Shown here one piece after another: positions 25,556-39,413 of a stretch of DNA of 64,000 nucleotides. The position numbers were made by a program, and so were the translations under genes. This DNA comes from Brugia malayi (lineage: Eukaryota; Nematoda; Chromadorea; Rhabditida; Onchocercidae): NCBI RefSeq assembly GCF_000002995.4, contig NW_025062479.1, forward strand, positions 11,017,721-11,081,720, in the 5' to 3' direction. Below the pieces are notes generated by a model that was not told where the DNA came from, made no database searches, and saw only the letters and a program-made list of their open reading frames with translations. How positions within the stretch are numbered: the stretch's first letter is position 1; each line of letters begins with the position of its first letter.

Positions 25556-28500
25556 ATTAGCATTGTATAATTCACCTATAAAAAAAAATTATTGACTAAT
25601 CAGTTTAACTTAATTTATTAGCTATCAACAATAAATTTATTCCATTAATGTAATTTTCTAAAATTATTCATCTCTTATCATTTCTTATCACTCTTTTACT
25701 TTCCAGATCTATTTATTCCAAATATCTCTCTCTCACCCTTACCCCTTTTTTTAAGCTCTTTCATTATTACTAATAACTTCTTAAGAATATAATTAACTTC
25801 TACTAGTATTACTATCAGCTACCACTGACAACTAGCAACAACTAACTATCATTGCATTGGGCGTTCCCGAATCGTTATACTCTTCAATGGATCCAAAATT
25901 AAACTAATTTCTCCTTTCCCTCTCTCTTTTTCTCTTCCTCGCATTTCTCCTTTTCCTACTACTTCTTATTCTTTACTCTTACCTTCTCCTTCTACTAATA
26001 CTACCTTTTTCCCTCCCCTTTTTCCCCCTTCGGCACTTAATATCCTATCCTACCTTGCTTTTTCACTTCTTTTTCTATTTCGTGGTGAATTTAAATTTTT
26101 ATTTATTTATGCGTAAAAAGTAAGCAGATATTCATCCCTATTATATATATATATATATGATATATTTGCAATATATTAAACATAATTAATTTTTGAATCA
26201 GCCAATAATTCCTCAACCTAGAAAACAATGCAATGCGTAACTTATTGAAACATATTAGGTTAATCTGATGTATACAAATTAATTCAAATATAACTAATAT
26301 TCTTTCATCTCAAACTTTTTATTTAAATTTTAGTTTGTTTTTATGTGCTAGAAAAAAAGTGAATTTGATCATTATCAATTATATTGAAATATATTGATAA
26401 TAAATAATTAACTAAACTTCAAATTATTTTAAAATTTATTATTATTCAGATTAATAGAAACAAAATGACTCAAAATTGAATGAATATCACTAAATAATTA
26501 ACATGAAAGAAATTTTTTTTTTTTGAAAGAAGTGCAAGATTTTTTGAACCACAAGTTTTTTAACGGCTAATCATTGTATTTTTTCTAAAACAAAAAACAA
26601 AAGCCAAAAATTTAGTCAAACATTGAAATTCATACTTTTATGAAATTATTTGAATTTTTCATTCACTTCTGAACACTGCAAAGGAAAGGAAGAAAGACGG
26701 AAAGAGAGAGAGGGGGAGAGGAAAAGACAGTAAAAAAGAAAAGAAATTAATGAAAAAAGCAATACATAGTTTGAAATGAGAAACGGGAAAGGTGAAACAA
26801 AAAAAGGAAATAGGTGTGGAAAAAAGTAAAAAGGCTCTAAATAGCAGTTGAACCTAATTGAGTTTGAAAATTTTTTGAATTTGAAATTTCCATTTTTTTC
26901 TTCCTCCTCCCTTCCTTTTCTCCCTCTTTTTGTTTAAATTAACACTTGAACAGTTATCATGAAGTTGGAAATTTTTTGCTTAAACATTTTTTGTCAAATA
27001 TTAAATTTTCCATGAGAAAAAAAAATTTTCCAGTAATTTGAGAATCAATTTTTTAAAAAAAAATCATTCTTGTTTTTCTAAAACCAAAAACGACAGGTGG
27101 CACTCGATAACACTGCTTTTTTTATTCAAAGATTTAAAAAATGGGAAGAATAAAGAAAAGGAAGGAAAAAGATAAAACGAAAAAAAAAAGTTAAAAAAAC
27201 CCAAGTTCTAATTAAAATGTATTAAAAAATGTGATTGACACTTATTTTCTTGTTCTTTTTTTCTTTTATTAACCAAAAATTAAGTTAATAATTCTATTTA
27301 AGACTCTTTTATTAATTCGATTAGTGCTACAATATTTAACTTAAATTGATATAATAATTTTTTGAAATATGTAAATCATATAAGCATAGTATGAGCGCAT
27401 ATGTCGAAATCAAATCAACAAACCAGCAAAAGTCAAATACTTCTTGTTCTAATTTTATATTAGCAATTAATTGGTGCAATTAGATAGCCAATTAGATATA
27501 TTTTTATTCTGGTAATATTTAGTTAAGTTAAAAAAATTGTATCAATATTGATTTAGCTGTACAATCTAATATAATCAATATTAAATAAATTCAATTAAAT
27601 TAGCCATGTTTGTTAGTGTAAAATATACGTATTATGATTAAATACAATTGTTTACTAAATAATCGAATATAAGTGTAACATTTTAGGAAAAACGAAAAAA
27701 TAAACAATAAAAATTATCAAGTAGTAAATTGTACTGGTTTATAATTTTCAAAAAAAAAAAAATTATATATATATTTTTTTAAGCAAAAAAGGAACGAAAA
27801 ATTTAAAGTCAAAGTAATATTAGGCATGTATTCTTTTTTTGTTTTCGGATAGCCAAATGATATATCATTTTTTTTTTTTTTTGTTACTTATTAACTAACA
27901 ATTATTACGCAGCTTTTGAACCACTTTTCTGGTTATTAATTCATTCTGAATTAATAATTAGCGAAATAAAGTTAACAATTTTTTTGGATCCTAAAATAAT
28001 TTTATCCTAATAATATGATTATGTAACATTAGCCAAAAATGTGATTAATCCTTATAGTAATTATTACCTATTATCCAAATTAGAAAAAAAGAAAAAAATA
28101 TCAGATATAATTTTGCTTAAGATGAGAAAGAAAAAAATTGTAATCAAGAAAAAAGATCGTAATTAATCAAAGTTTCGATTTACTTAAATTAAATTACGTT
28201 TGTAATTTGGTTTTTTTTTTTTGACTTAATCATTAAATTGTATTCTATCATACTTATTAATTCAGGATTATTATTCATTGAAGATAAACTATGATTGTAT
28301 CTTACAAAAATATAAAAATACAAATACATCTTGGAGGAACATAAATTGTTGTTACAATTTACAAAAATATGAATTATAAATTAAAATTATGTCGTATGGA
28401 AATTTAAATTTTTATAATAATTATATGGTATAATTATGACAATAATAATTTAAATAAATTTGTTAATTTCTCTATATCTGAATTTTTCTTTTGTTTTCTT

Positions 28501-28604
28501 TTGATATATTAAAATTACAATTAAGCAATTTGACGAAGAAAGACAATCATTGGCTGTCCACCATAATTAGATATTTGTGATAGCTTTTGACAGTAAATAG
28601 AATA

Positions 28605-28660
28605 TGATATATACATATATATATATATGTGTGCATGTGTGTGCATTTGTATGTGTATGT
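28605..28660. repeat. compound (AT)n/(GT)n microsatellite
   Basis: ATATACATATATATATATAT is followed by GTGTGCATGTGTGTGCAT-type dinucleotides. Confidence 0.85.
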
Positions 28661-31300
28661 GTAGAAGAGATCAATGTTGGAAAGGTAACAAATTGATGAA
28701 AATGGAATCGGATGTTCGTTTTATGATCGTTTAAATGCCTCTGGCTGTTCTCTTCTACATAATTGCTTTTTTTAAATCTTCTTTTTTTTTTTTTCTCATC
28801 GTTTTTATTGGTAAATGTGATAACAATAATTTTGCAGGCAGAATTACTCCAATTATTTTTTGTTAATTTTAATTAAAATTAATTTAAAATTTCAACTTAA
28901 ATATTATGTTATTTAATGTTGTGTGCAACCTTTTTTTGGGCAAAAAAAAAAAAAAATAATATTGAAAGAAGGAATAGTTTAAATTAAATTAGCCCATGTA
29001 ATGGAAAAAGCATTGCTTTATATACAAGTGTAAAATATTAACAAAGATGAATCTAATTGATAGGACAATAAAATGAATGTGGCATAAGACTGGTTAGCAT
29101 AATTTTAGGCAGATGGTGAAGGCTAGTTACCATGGTACTGAATAAATGGGTCAGGTTAGCAAAAATTGATACCATTTTTCTTTTTCACTTCCAGTAACTA
29201 TTCGTTTTATATCTTTTAATAATAATTGCTGTTTAAATAATTTTCTAACAAAAATTTAAAAAAAAAAAATTAAATCTTTTTATTGTTAATTTGATAATAC
29301 AGATGATAGAAAGAATTTAGCCAATTAACTGATATTGACAAAGAAAAGAATACTTCCAAAAAAAGAAGAGAAATTGTCATTTAATAATGAAATTTCTTGC
29401 TCATCATTTCTAATAGCAAAATTGAAGGATATAATTAACATAACATTGAGGAATGCTTATAATTATTATTTATAATTAAAAGAAAAATTTTTCTTTGGCA
29501 TTTTTTCTTTTTTTGTTTTTCTCTTACCTTTTTTTCATACATTGTGCTAATTAGCATTATGACGGAATAAATATAAAAATATTAGGAAATGGAAATGCAT
29601 TGAAGCATATTGCAGCAACAATTAGTGAAAAGAAAGATGTATGGAAACGAATTGTGCATATAATTAGTATTGGATTAACTCATTATCCTTTTTCATTTTT
29701 AAGGTTTTCAAGATAACTATTTCAGGATTGACAAATTTTGCAAATGATTCCTTTAGCATTTCCTATCATTTTCAATATGATATCAGCATCTTTTCATTAT
29801 CATTATTCTGAGATAAATCTCAGATATATTCTTGTCCTCATCTTTTTTTCTGTCTCTCTCTCTCTCTTTCTCTGTCTCTTTCTCTCTCCATTAATATCGT
29901 TTTTAATTCCCAAGGGTAAATGAAATTTCAACAGCAAGTCAATATTCATATGTTATGCTAATATTTTATATTATCCCATATATTTTAATCGTTATAGTTA
30001 TTGGAATAAATTTTGATTTAATATACAAATTGTATTGTTTGATTTAATACAGTAAATATGATTGATAAATAAATTTTTGTATTACTGGCAATATGAATAA
30101 ATAATTCAGTGATAAAAGATTATAACTATATTTAATAAAATTTTTTTTTTCCTTAAATAAAAGAAAATACGTGAAATTCTTATTGAAAATAATCATTCTA
30201 TTATGCATTTTGCATAATATAGTATTTGCTTGTTTTATTTGTTTGTTTTTATATACCAAATTAATATTATTATTTTGTATAATTAATTGCAATTATCAGT
30301 TAATCAATTGAAACATTTTCCAATATAGGGAAATAATTAATCAAACAAATAAGATTTCATTTTCAGGTATGCATTAAACAAAAGATTAAAATGACTGAGA
30401 ATTAAAATGAAAGAATTGAAGGCTATTGACCTTGAACATAGCAGCAGTAACAGCAGCAGGAGGGTAAAATTGTATATCACGACTTGTAGCATTCACTTCT
30501 TTCATTCCCCAAATTTGATCATTTATTCAAAGGTTTCACTTAAATTTATTTATGTGTCTGATGATCCTTACCACTGATAAATATTAAATGGCCAATAAAA
30601 ACGGCACATTGCGGTGAAGACATTTCATTCTTTGCTTACTACTTCTACCTTCACCTATCCTCCATCAATATTATCCATCATTTCTTCACACCTCTTGGAG
30701 GTCATCCTGAGACCAGTCATATTTCAATCATTACCTTCATCTTCTCTTTCTCTCCCCCTTACTTTCCTTTCATCAAGAGAGAAAAAAAAAGTGAAATGAA
30801 ATCAATCTTTAATTGTTATTGTTACGAATAATATTTTCTTAACAATAATTAGAAAACGAAAAAAGAAAAGGAAGTAAAAATCAAGCAAACTAAAACGGAA
30901 ATGGATGAATTTTGTTTTTGTCTGAAAAAAAATTTTTTTTAAACAATTTTTAAAATTGAAATAATAGTTTTTATTCAATCTCTTCTTTTGCAAAAATCAT
31001 TTAAACATAAAGTATTAAATTTCTAAATCATATATGCAAATAAAATCACTAAAGATCGCTATTTAATTAACCAAGCAGCTGTGGAAACAGTTAGCATTTC
31101 ACATCTAATATGATAACATATGATGCTCTTTAATTTATGACAAACAATTTTAGTTTATTAACATATCATTTTACAATGAAAATAATCAGTCACTAAATCT
31201 TTTCTCAATGAATACTGTACCATAATGAAAAAAAAAAAAAAAAAAATCATATAGAAGATGGAGAATTAATGATCCTGTAAGTTTTTATATGAAATGTGTC

Positions 31301-31306
<6 letters not shown>

Positions 31307-31338
<32 letters not shown>
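31307..31338. repeat. 32-nt poly(A) tract
   Basis: An uninterrupted run of A, followed by GGG and a further A run. No adjacent coding remnant or target-site duplication was seen that would mark it as a retrotransposon tail. Confidence 0.9.
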
Positions 31339-31341
<3 letters not shown>

Positions 31342-33485
31342 AAAAAAAATTAAATGGAATTAACCATCCTAATTTAATTAACATTAACTATAAATTTAAT
31401 GAACATATTCCTGCTTTTTTTTTTTTTTCTCTCTCTCTCTCTCCTTTTTAAAAATTCATTTAAATGAAAGGAAGCCGCGAAGTGTTGGTGAAGTGAAACG
31501 ATGAAAAGGATGAATATTAAGAACAACTGCACATTTGCATGATAATTAACAATTGACTTTCCAATTATTGCGTATTTTTCATCGAGCTTTTTGCTAACAT
31601 TTTGCGCCATAATCCGATGTATGCGTATGTTCTGTTTTGTCTTTACGATTACATGAACCATAAACGAGAACCACTATCATTAACACCTGCTTCCTAATCT
31701 TTCTCATAGTCATCATTTGAAACATGAAGTCTCTATTCATTTAGTGTCATGAAAACAACCAAAAATTAATCATAATTATGATATTAAGCTTCAACTTAAT
31801 CAATTTATTAGTAATTGAATTTTGAAAAATTTTTGAAAATATAAAATTTTATAATCAATGAATACTTATTTTAAAATACTAATATTTGATGTCCGCTTCC
31901 AATAGTTATCATAACATGAGAAATTTTGGAGTTAATATTTATTTCAAATATAAATCAATTGATGAATCAATTCATTAATCAAATACTTAATATAACGTAA
32001 TTCAACACGTAAGGAATACAATTTCCTACTAATGTGGCATAATTGTTCGATGGAATTTCCAGGAATTTACATTTCAGAGTTATTATGATTTATATTTCTG
32101 GAAGGAAACAAGCCTTCATGAATTTCCTCAATTTGCTTCATTTTTTTTCATCCGAAAAATGACAAATCACTGACAGCACAATATTTATCTAACTTTATAA
32201 TATATTTCTGAATTCATTTCAATATTACGCAACAAAGAAAAAAGAAGAAGGAAAAAATTTTCAATAAATTTTGTAGCAATTAACGTATAACGTATAAACT
32301 TATTTATAACTGATTATTGTTAAGTAAAAAAAAAACGCATTATTAAGTAAACGTTGAATATAGCATCTGTTTATCATGCAATGATAAATGTAAATATAAT
32401 GTTTTCACGTCGATCATTTGTCTTAAAAAGTTAGTTAAAAAACAAAGAAAGAGAAACAAACAAACAAACAAAAACAAAATGTTAAGGTATAACAAAATTT
32501 GTTGACGTTTTAGAACAAATCTGAGGGAATTTTTGCATATGGATTTAAAAAAAAAGTTCTCACAATAAATATATTAAATAATAACGAATCAGGTAAATCA
32601 TCCGAAAGATACGGTTGTAAAATCAGGAAACAGGGACTTTTTCCATCCTCCTCTACATCCTATCGTATCGCTTGCGGTTTACAGTAATTTTCATGGTGTT
32701 CAAAATTCCGCCTAATCACGTTAGATGACGGTGATGAAATTTGTGATACGTTGATGTATGTTAATAGTGGCTACTGTGAAATGTAGAAGTTGTTTTCATT
32801 TGTTGATTTGGTCATTTTAATTTGTTGGTTTAGTCACTTTAAGTTATTTTAGTCGGTTATGTGATACTGGCTGGGTTTCATTATCAGGTATCATAGGTTT
32901 GCTTTTTTTTCCTCGAAAATTTTCATCCTAAAATTTTTGCTTCATTATGTTGTTGTTTTTTTCTTTTTTTGTTTATGTTTGTTGTTTGAAAGTTTTTGAA
33001 AAAATTTGTCTCATAATTAATATAATTTTCGGTTTTATAATCAAGCATTAAATAAATTACTTATTTTACCAAATCAATATAAAAGTTAGATAAAAAGCTA
33101 ATCCTCAACTTTAAAAAGCTAGTTCTCAAATTGATGGGTTTATTTGCCTAAATTTCATTTTTTAACATGAGGAACTGGATATTGTTATTAGCAGACTAAT
33201 ATTTAAAACTGACAATACATAAAATTTGCCAAACTAAAATACAAAGTACAAGAATATACTTAACACATCCTCAGATTTCCACATGTTTTTTTTAAAAAAA
33301 AAAATGGTCGTTTATTTGATACCAAATGTGATGATTCAGATATCTCAGGATTTATTTTTTTGAAAAGATTGCATTTGATACCATTATTATTATTATCTTT
33401 TCTTTTTTTTTTTTTTTTTTTTTTTTTTTGATGTTTACACCTTTTTTGTGAATTGTGGATGAATGTTTATTGCTGAATATTGCAG

Positions 33486-34375
33486 ATGTATCGTCCCCTT
33501 GGTGCACGTCAGAAAGATATTTCTACTAGACTTATGAAACCAACTTGTCCTGATATTAGGATCAAGGATGTGCTTCATTTGGTCAAGAACTGGAATTCGG
33601 CATGGGAATTTAATGGTGACATTACTGTAAGTATTGCGCTAATCAGCCTTTCAGCAGTAAATAACATTTTTTTTTCTTTCTTTTAAACACTTATTAATTC
33701 AGTGATCTATGTTCATAAGTAAGAGCTGTGGAAACAGATAGTCGTTTTTTCCTCTATTGTTGTTTAAAGATTTGTTTTTTATTTGAGGTTTTTGATGCTG
33801 GAATAGCGCAATATCTACTGGTAGATGATCGGTCACATGATGTATTCTTTGCTTCACTTATACTCGGAAAGCCAAGTTTGCGCTGTAAATTGGTCAATAA
33901 TGAGCCAAAAGATGTGCTTGACGAAGAGGCTGAGAATACATTTAATTTGGTAAAAACTTGACGCAAATATTAAATTGTTGTTCTTTCGTGAAAAAGTTTT
34001 ATACTTCAAGGCAGCAACGAGCATTTCTCATTATGACTTATGGCCAGATATTTGCTAGAAAATTAAAAACTCAGGTTTCTTTATTTATGACCATACAGCG
34101 GCGAGTAATGTACATATCCAAGTATCCCTATAAGTCAGGTTTAATGCGATGAGTACAACTGCAGAGAAGTTAATACTGTGAGTGATACTTAGTTTATTGA
34201 AATTTCTGATTTTTTTTTTTTTTTTTTTTTTCGTCACTGCTTATAATTTGCTGCATAGTGGGAAGGTTAAGCATTGCAGGTTGGTGAAAATGAAACCCTA
34301 GAAGAAGAGCGCAAAGAAATCGATCATTTGAAAACTGTTTTGAGTCGCAAAGGATATCGTTTTATTGATGTATAA
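33486..34375 (+). CDS. small conserved-looking protein of unknown function, 132 codons
   Basis: Three exons, 33486-33626, 33788-33949 and 34280-34375, join in frame (all in phase 0) to 132 codons plus TAA. The ATG directly follows TATTGCAG, so the first exon starts at a splice acceptor: either a spliced-leader site or an upstream exon exists. The protein starts MYRPLGARQKD, has KDVLHLVKNW and WEFNGDIT in exon 1, FDAGIAQYLLVDDRSHDVFF and DEEAENTFNL in exon 2, and an acidic, helix-prone LEEERKEIDHLKTVLSRKGY near the end. I see no signal peptide, membrane segment or known catalytic motif. Codon use and clean splice sites argue that it is real. I do not recognise the family; it is likely a soluble intracellular protein. 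An unlisted N-terminal exon near 32.8-32.9 kb is possible. Confidence 0.72.
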
Positions 34376-36484
34376 AAGCCACCGTTGAAAATTTAGTGGC
34401 GGAAAGGAGTGAATGGAGACTTCTAATGCCTTTTTTTGTTTTTTTGTTTTTTTTTTGATGAACTGACGAGCACATTTTTTTGAAACAAATTGCTTAAGTT
34501 TTTTTACAACTCGGTTTCTTTGTAGTTTGCTGCTAAGATGTCATCTTCTTTATTTTTCCGAATAATTCAATTATCACCAAAATTCCGTTGTTATTCCAGT
34601 TCCAGTATGATTATCTTATTTGCTGTCCTAGAAGATTCTTTCCTTTTCCATAGCGGTGGATAGATACTGGAAGTAAGCAATAGTTACATTTAAAGAATAG
34701 ATAGAATCTCTATGACAGCATGGAATCATTTCCATTTTTTTTAGATTTTTTGTACATATATATGTACAATGTATTTACATACATTTGTTCGATTGTGTTT
34801 GTTACTGGACAGAATAATGCATTTATTGTGACAATTCACGCATTAGGCGTATTGAAAAGGAGATGCAATTCTTTCCCACACAATCGATCATTTGTCATTC
34901 CAGTGATGATTGTTTCTTTTCAAATTTCATTTGTAATTTCCTTTTATTTTGTTTTCATCTTCCTTTTGGTCTTATCAGTCATGTTTTTCGTTGTCGCAGT
35001 CATTGCGAAGCCATAAAAGAAAAGAAAGAAATTTGAATCTTTCCGATCTGCTTTCTACGCATATATGTGTTGTTGATTACTATTTTGCATAGAATACGTA
35101 TCACTTTGTACATATTTGGTGACTGCATTATTTTGGGACAAATATTGTTTATCCAATAACAAGTTTACGAGTACTGTTAACCACGAAGAGAACGGCGTTT
35201 GTTTTCCTTCACTTATTCGTTTTCATTGTTTTTATCATATTACTTTATCTTAAAAGCTATCGGCTGTTATTTAAACCAAATTTTGTGGTTTTAAAACTCA
35301 GATGGTAAACCGGAAATGTATTACGATACTTTGCTGGACTTTTAAGATTGCGAATGAGGCAGCGAAAGCATTATTGGTTTTACTGTTCATAAACCGGGAC
35401 GTTTATTATATGTTTGGATCGGACATATAAACTTCATCAGCACTTAGGAAATATTGAAGTGATTCTACAATACTATCCTTGAACCTTTGTATTATTTGCC
35501 AGTACTCATCAATATGAAAAATGTGTTATTTTTTACATAATATATATCATTTTGTTTTTTCTTAGTTTCTGGTATAACCTTAGCTAGCTTCTTTCTAAAT
35601 ACTGTTCTTACTTCAACCTGTGTATACTTTGTTATTCTAATTTAGTTTGATGGTATTAGCAGCGTTTCTTTTTTACTCCCTCCTTTTTTTTCATTAATCG
35701 ACGAAATCCTCCCGCTCACTCATTTGATCAGTAAATGGCAATATTTTTTTTTAAATGATTTGTCCAGGATGTTTTCAGCAGTATCGGCATAAAATGATTT
35801 TTTTTTTTTTTTTTAAATGATCTATCTATTCAGCATAAAATGATTTTTGTATCTTTTTTTTCGTTGCTAACATATACATAATTAGTTGCATAAAATTGAA
35901 AGAAAATTTAGCAATCTTAACAAAATGGAAAAATGGTATCCCTTAAAGAAAGAAATTTTTACTGTTTTTCTTTAATGATGAGCAGATAGCTACATGCATT
36001 CAACTCTTTGTTATAAATAATTTTGTTAGAATGAGTGAATTAAAAAAAAAAGCGTAGTCAATATATATAGGTTTAAAAGATTCCAATAGACTCAATAGTT
36101 TCTGAACGGATTTCTCTAAAAACTATCTGATGAGAAATTTGCATTTACAACTCGATTTTATATATTACTCACACGCATATGTCACGTTGTTTTCAGTGGG
36201 AAGTATTGAATGAGATGTATTTGTTTAATTATTTTCATCAAAGGAACAAAATATCCAATTCACAAACTGAGAATCCTTTTTTTCTCTCAGCAAGAACAAT
36301 CAAATGAAGTGACAAATTTTAATTCTGATTGGTCCTCTTTAACCGTATACCCGTCCATCAGATTCATCCATCCGTATAGTGGCAAAAAATTTTGTTTCAT
36401 TACCTGAGCGTATATTTGGCACATTTGTAGACTGATTTCCCCGATCGGTAATAATCATGATATCAAGATGATTCGTATAGTGTT
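34376..36484. other. convergent intergenic region
   Basis: Lies between the stop of the small gene (+) and the stop of the Shal channel (-), so it should contain both 3' UTRs. An open stretch at 34,720-35,016 looks like chance: it is hydrophobic, has no conserved motif and has no splice context. Poly(T) at about 35,799-35,814. No RNA gene found. Confidence 0.45.
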
Positions 36485-39382
36485 TCAAAATCTTGAAGTG
36501 CTAAAAAAACGGTTTGCTTCAGGGGTATTTTCCGGTTTTCGTTGATCCATTTGGTGTTGCTGTTGTTGTTCTTGCTGTCCATCCGCGGATCGCCATTTGC
36601 AATCACTTTTGCTGGACTCATACAACGATTCTTTCCTGTTTGTCGTTGTTGATCTGTTGAAACTAGTATCGCGCGAGTTTTCTGCAGCTTATGCAATTTT
36701 TTAAATATCTCTTAAAATTCTCCTGGAACAAATTTTGTAAAAGGAAAAGGAAAAGAGATTGTCTTTTTTTTTTCAAGAAACAGATGGTAGTCTCTGATAT
36801 ATTTTTCTGGTGAATTTTGGAAGAAATTCAGAATAGTTTCAAATACTTTTAAATTACAAGGATAATCATTTCTGTTAAACGCTATTCCGATTTATATTCA
36901 AATTCCTGTCTCTTGTGGTAGCTAAGGTTTGACTACGGTTTAAATTAATGGATCAAATAGTTTAGATATTGTGATACTTTTTTGAATATTCAGTGAATAA
37001 ATTTATCGAGTACAGTTTGAATTAAACCAAACTCACTGAGACAAGAATTGCAACAATCGAACCATCGTGAATGTCCCTTGTTATCTCCTGGTAACAAACC
37101 CTGCGATGTGGACGGACTGATTGGTGGAGTGGTTCGTAAGCTATCACTGAACACAATATCTCTTTCAGTTAACTCTCTTTCCTAGAAAAATTATTTATAA
37201 CAAATGTATATTTACATAATGTAATATTTCTCAAATATTCTTTCCCTCACTTAAATTCTGGGAGAGAGAAAAAAAGAAATTTCGAACTTATTTCAAAAAT
37301 ATTTTTAATTTTTTATTGCTAACAAATTTTCTTTTGAATGCAATAAAAAAAACTTCTAGATATGATAAGAAATACAGCAAAATTTTATGACAAAAAATCA
37401 ATATCAACTTTAAGTTTAAATATGTTTTAAGTATTTAAATATTTTCTTTATTTTTCTTTTAAACATTTTGATATATGCATTAGTTTGAATAGTTTAAGAA
37501 CAGTAGCACATTTGTTCGTTCAATGCTCACATTTTCAAATATCAAATCATTTCCATTTAATTCTTTAGTGTGTTTTAAAAAAATGTAATGAAAATTATTT
37601 CATTAAAAAAAAAATAATTAATTAATTACGGTAGCTTTTTCTAGACATTGTAACAAATGTCGATGCTGAATTTCAAAAATATCATCATCTTTTAATGAAT
37701 CAAAGCTTAATAATCCTTGTTCGAACGCTTGCATTCGTGCTTCATGTGCTTTCTTCTTGCTAAACAATGCTTTGCCGCTGGCATTTTTAACAATTCGAAT
37801 ACGAGCCAATCGAGCTTTCTGGAATATTTGATCAATTTATCAATCATATCGACTGATATGAAATTTAAAAGTAAAAATTCAGCAAATTTCAAAAAAAAAA
37901 TTTTTATATGATTTTTTAAACATACACACACATATGCATTTGTTTATTTTTTACGTTTTTTATTGTTATTTTACCTTTTGAGCTCTCCTCTTATCAGCAC
38001 GTTGATTTTGATGGTATATTCGGGAGAAATTACTAACAATTACCTATAATAATAATAGATAATATTTTATTAAAAATGATCAATTTCTTTTTTTAAACAT
38101 TTACAGTAACAACAAGATATTGCATAATTTTGTAGTAAGCAATTATTTAATAAACTACTACAGTTAAACTCAACCTAATATTTATCAGAATACACATAGA
38201 GAGATAAAACTTACTGGAACTGGAAGTGCAATTACTAAAACGCCACTAAGGGAACAAACACCGCCAACAACTTTACCCATAATTGTTGCTGGTACCATAT
38301 CACCATAACCAAGAGTTGTCATCTATAAATTATTCCCCAATATTTCAATCATTTTTACTGATTTTATTTTGCTCAAAAAAAATTTTTTTCATTTCATATA
38401 ATTCATCATCGTACATTCCATTACAATTAATAAAATTTTTCTTCTTTTGTTTTATTTTCAGAAACATATACCAATATAACATATGTTACAGATCTAATTT
38501 AAATTTTTTGACACCATTACTCGAATTAGATCATTGTCACTTTTTATTTACTGCTAATCGACTAACAAAAATATTCTTATTTGGTTTTATTGATTTCAAT
38601 AATGATGAAAATTTTTCACTAGCAAAATTTTCCTTTTCTTGTTTTGTTGTCAGAAAAAATCACTAGCATATTTTTTTTTTTTTAAATCGAATTTTAAAAA
38701 CTTTAGTAAGCTGAAGTTTTAAATAAATAACTTAAATAATTTTATATTTTATCCACAAGCATTTCTTGCAATTATATTACATTACACTGCCTTAGCGATT
38801 GCATCATTTATTTATAATTATTATTCATTTCTAATTAATATTATTATTATTATTATTGTTGTTATTATTATTATTATTACACCTTGAAGAAAACAATAAT
38901 ACAATAATTTTTCAACTTTTTATTTCTAATCAATTAAATTTTAATTATTTGTTTCAAAAAAGAGAAGAGAAAAAAATAAAACTTACAGTAACAATTGTAT
39001 ACCAAAATGCAGCTGGTATTGAGGTGAAACGGGTATCATTAACTTTTTTTTCCGCATAATACATTATTGTTGCAAAAATAATTATTGCCATAGCTAATGA
39101 AAATACAAGAAAACCAAGTTCACTGGCGCATGATTTTAGCGTATAACCAAGTATGCGTAAACCCTGAGAGTGGCGAGAAAATTTAAATATTCGAAATACC
39201 CGCTGAAATAAACAGAAAAGAAAAACAAAACTTGATAATAATATATTAACAAGGAAAAAAGGAAAAAAGAAAGTAAAAATACTTAAATCATTTGAAAAAA
39301 GCTAGCAATTAAATATGTTTTAATTTCACACTTTTTAAAATCTTATGAAATTATTTATTAAAGATTTCAGATTTCAAAATAA

Positions 39383-39413
<31 letters not shown>

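Larger units (their letters stand above)
25576..33485. other. intergenic region between divergent genes
   Basis: Lies between the sulfotransferase (-) and the small plus-strand gene. Mostly A+T-rich simple sequence. It has a pyrimidine-rich patch (about 25,680-26,060), a purine-rich patch (26,690-26,830), an (AT)n/(GT)n area near 28,605-28,660, a 32-nt poly(A) at 31,307-31,338 and poly(T) at 33,403-33,429. About 32,590-32,890 has a more even composition and may hold the promoter or an untranslated exon of the downstream gene. No protein-coding gene recognised. Confidence 0.5.

Noticed and set aside
31307..31338. Long poly(A) as a possible retrotransposon tail
   Set aside because: No coding remnant or target-site duplication upstream or downstream; many similar homopolymers occur across the window.
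34720..35016. 98-codon hydrophobic open frame after the small plus-strand gene
   Set aside because: Hydrophobicity follows from T-rich sequence; it lies in the probable 3' UTR and has no conserved motif.
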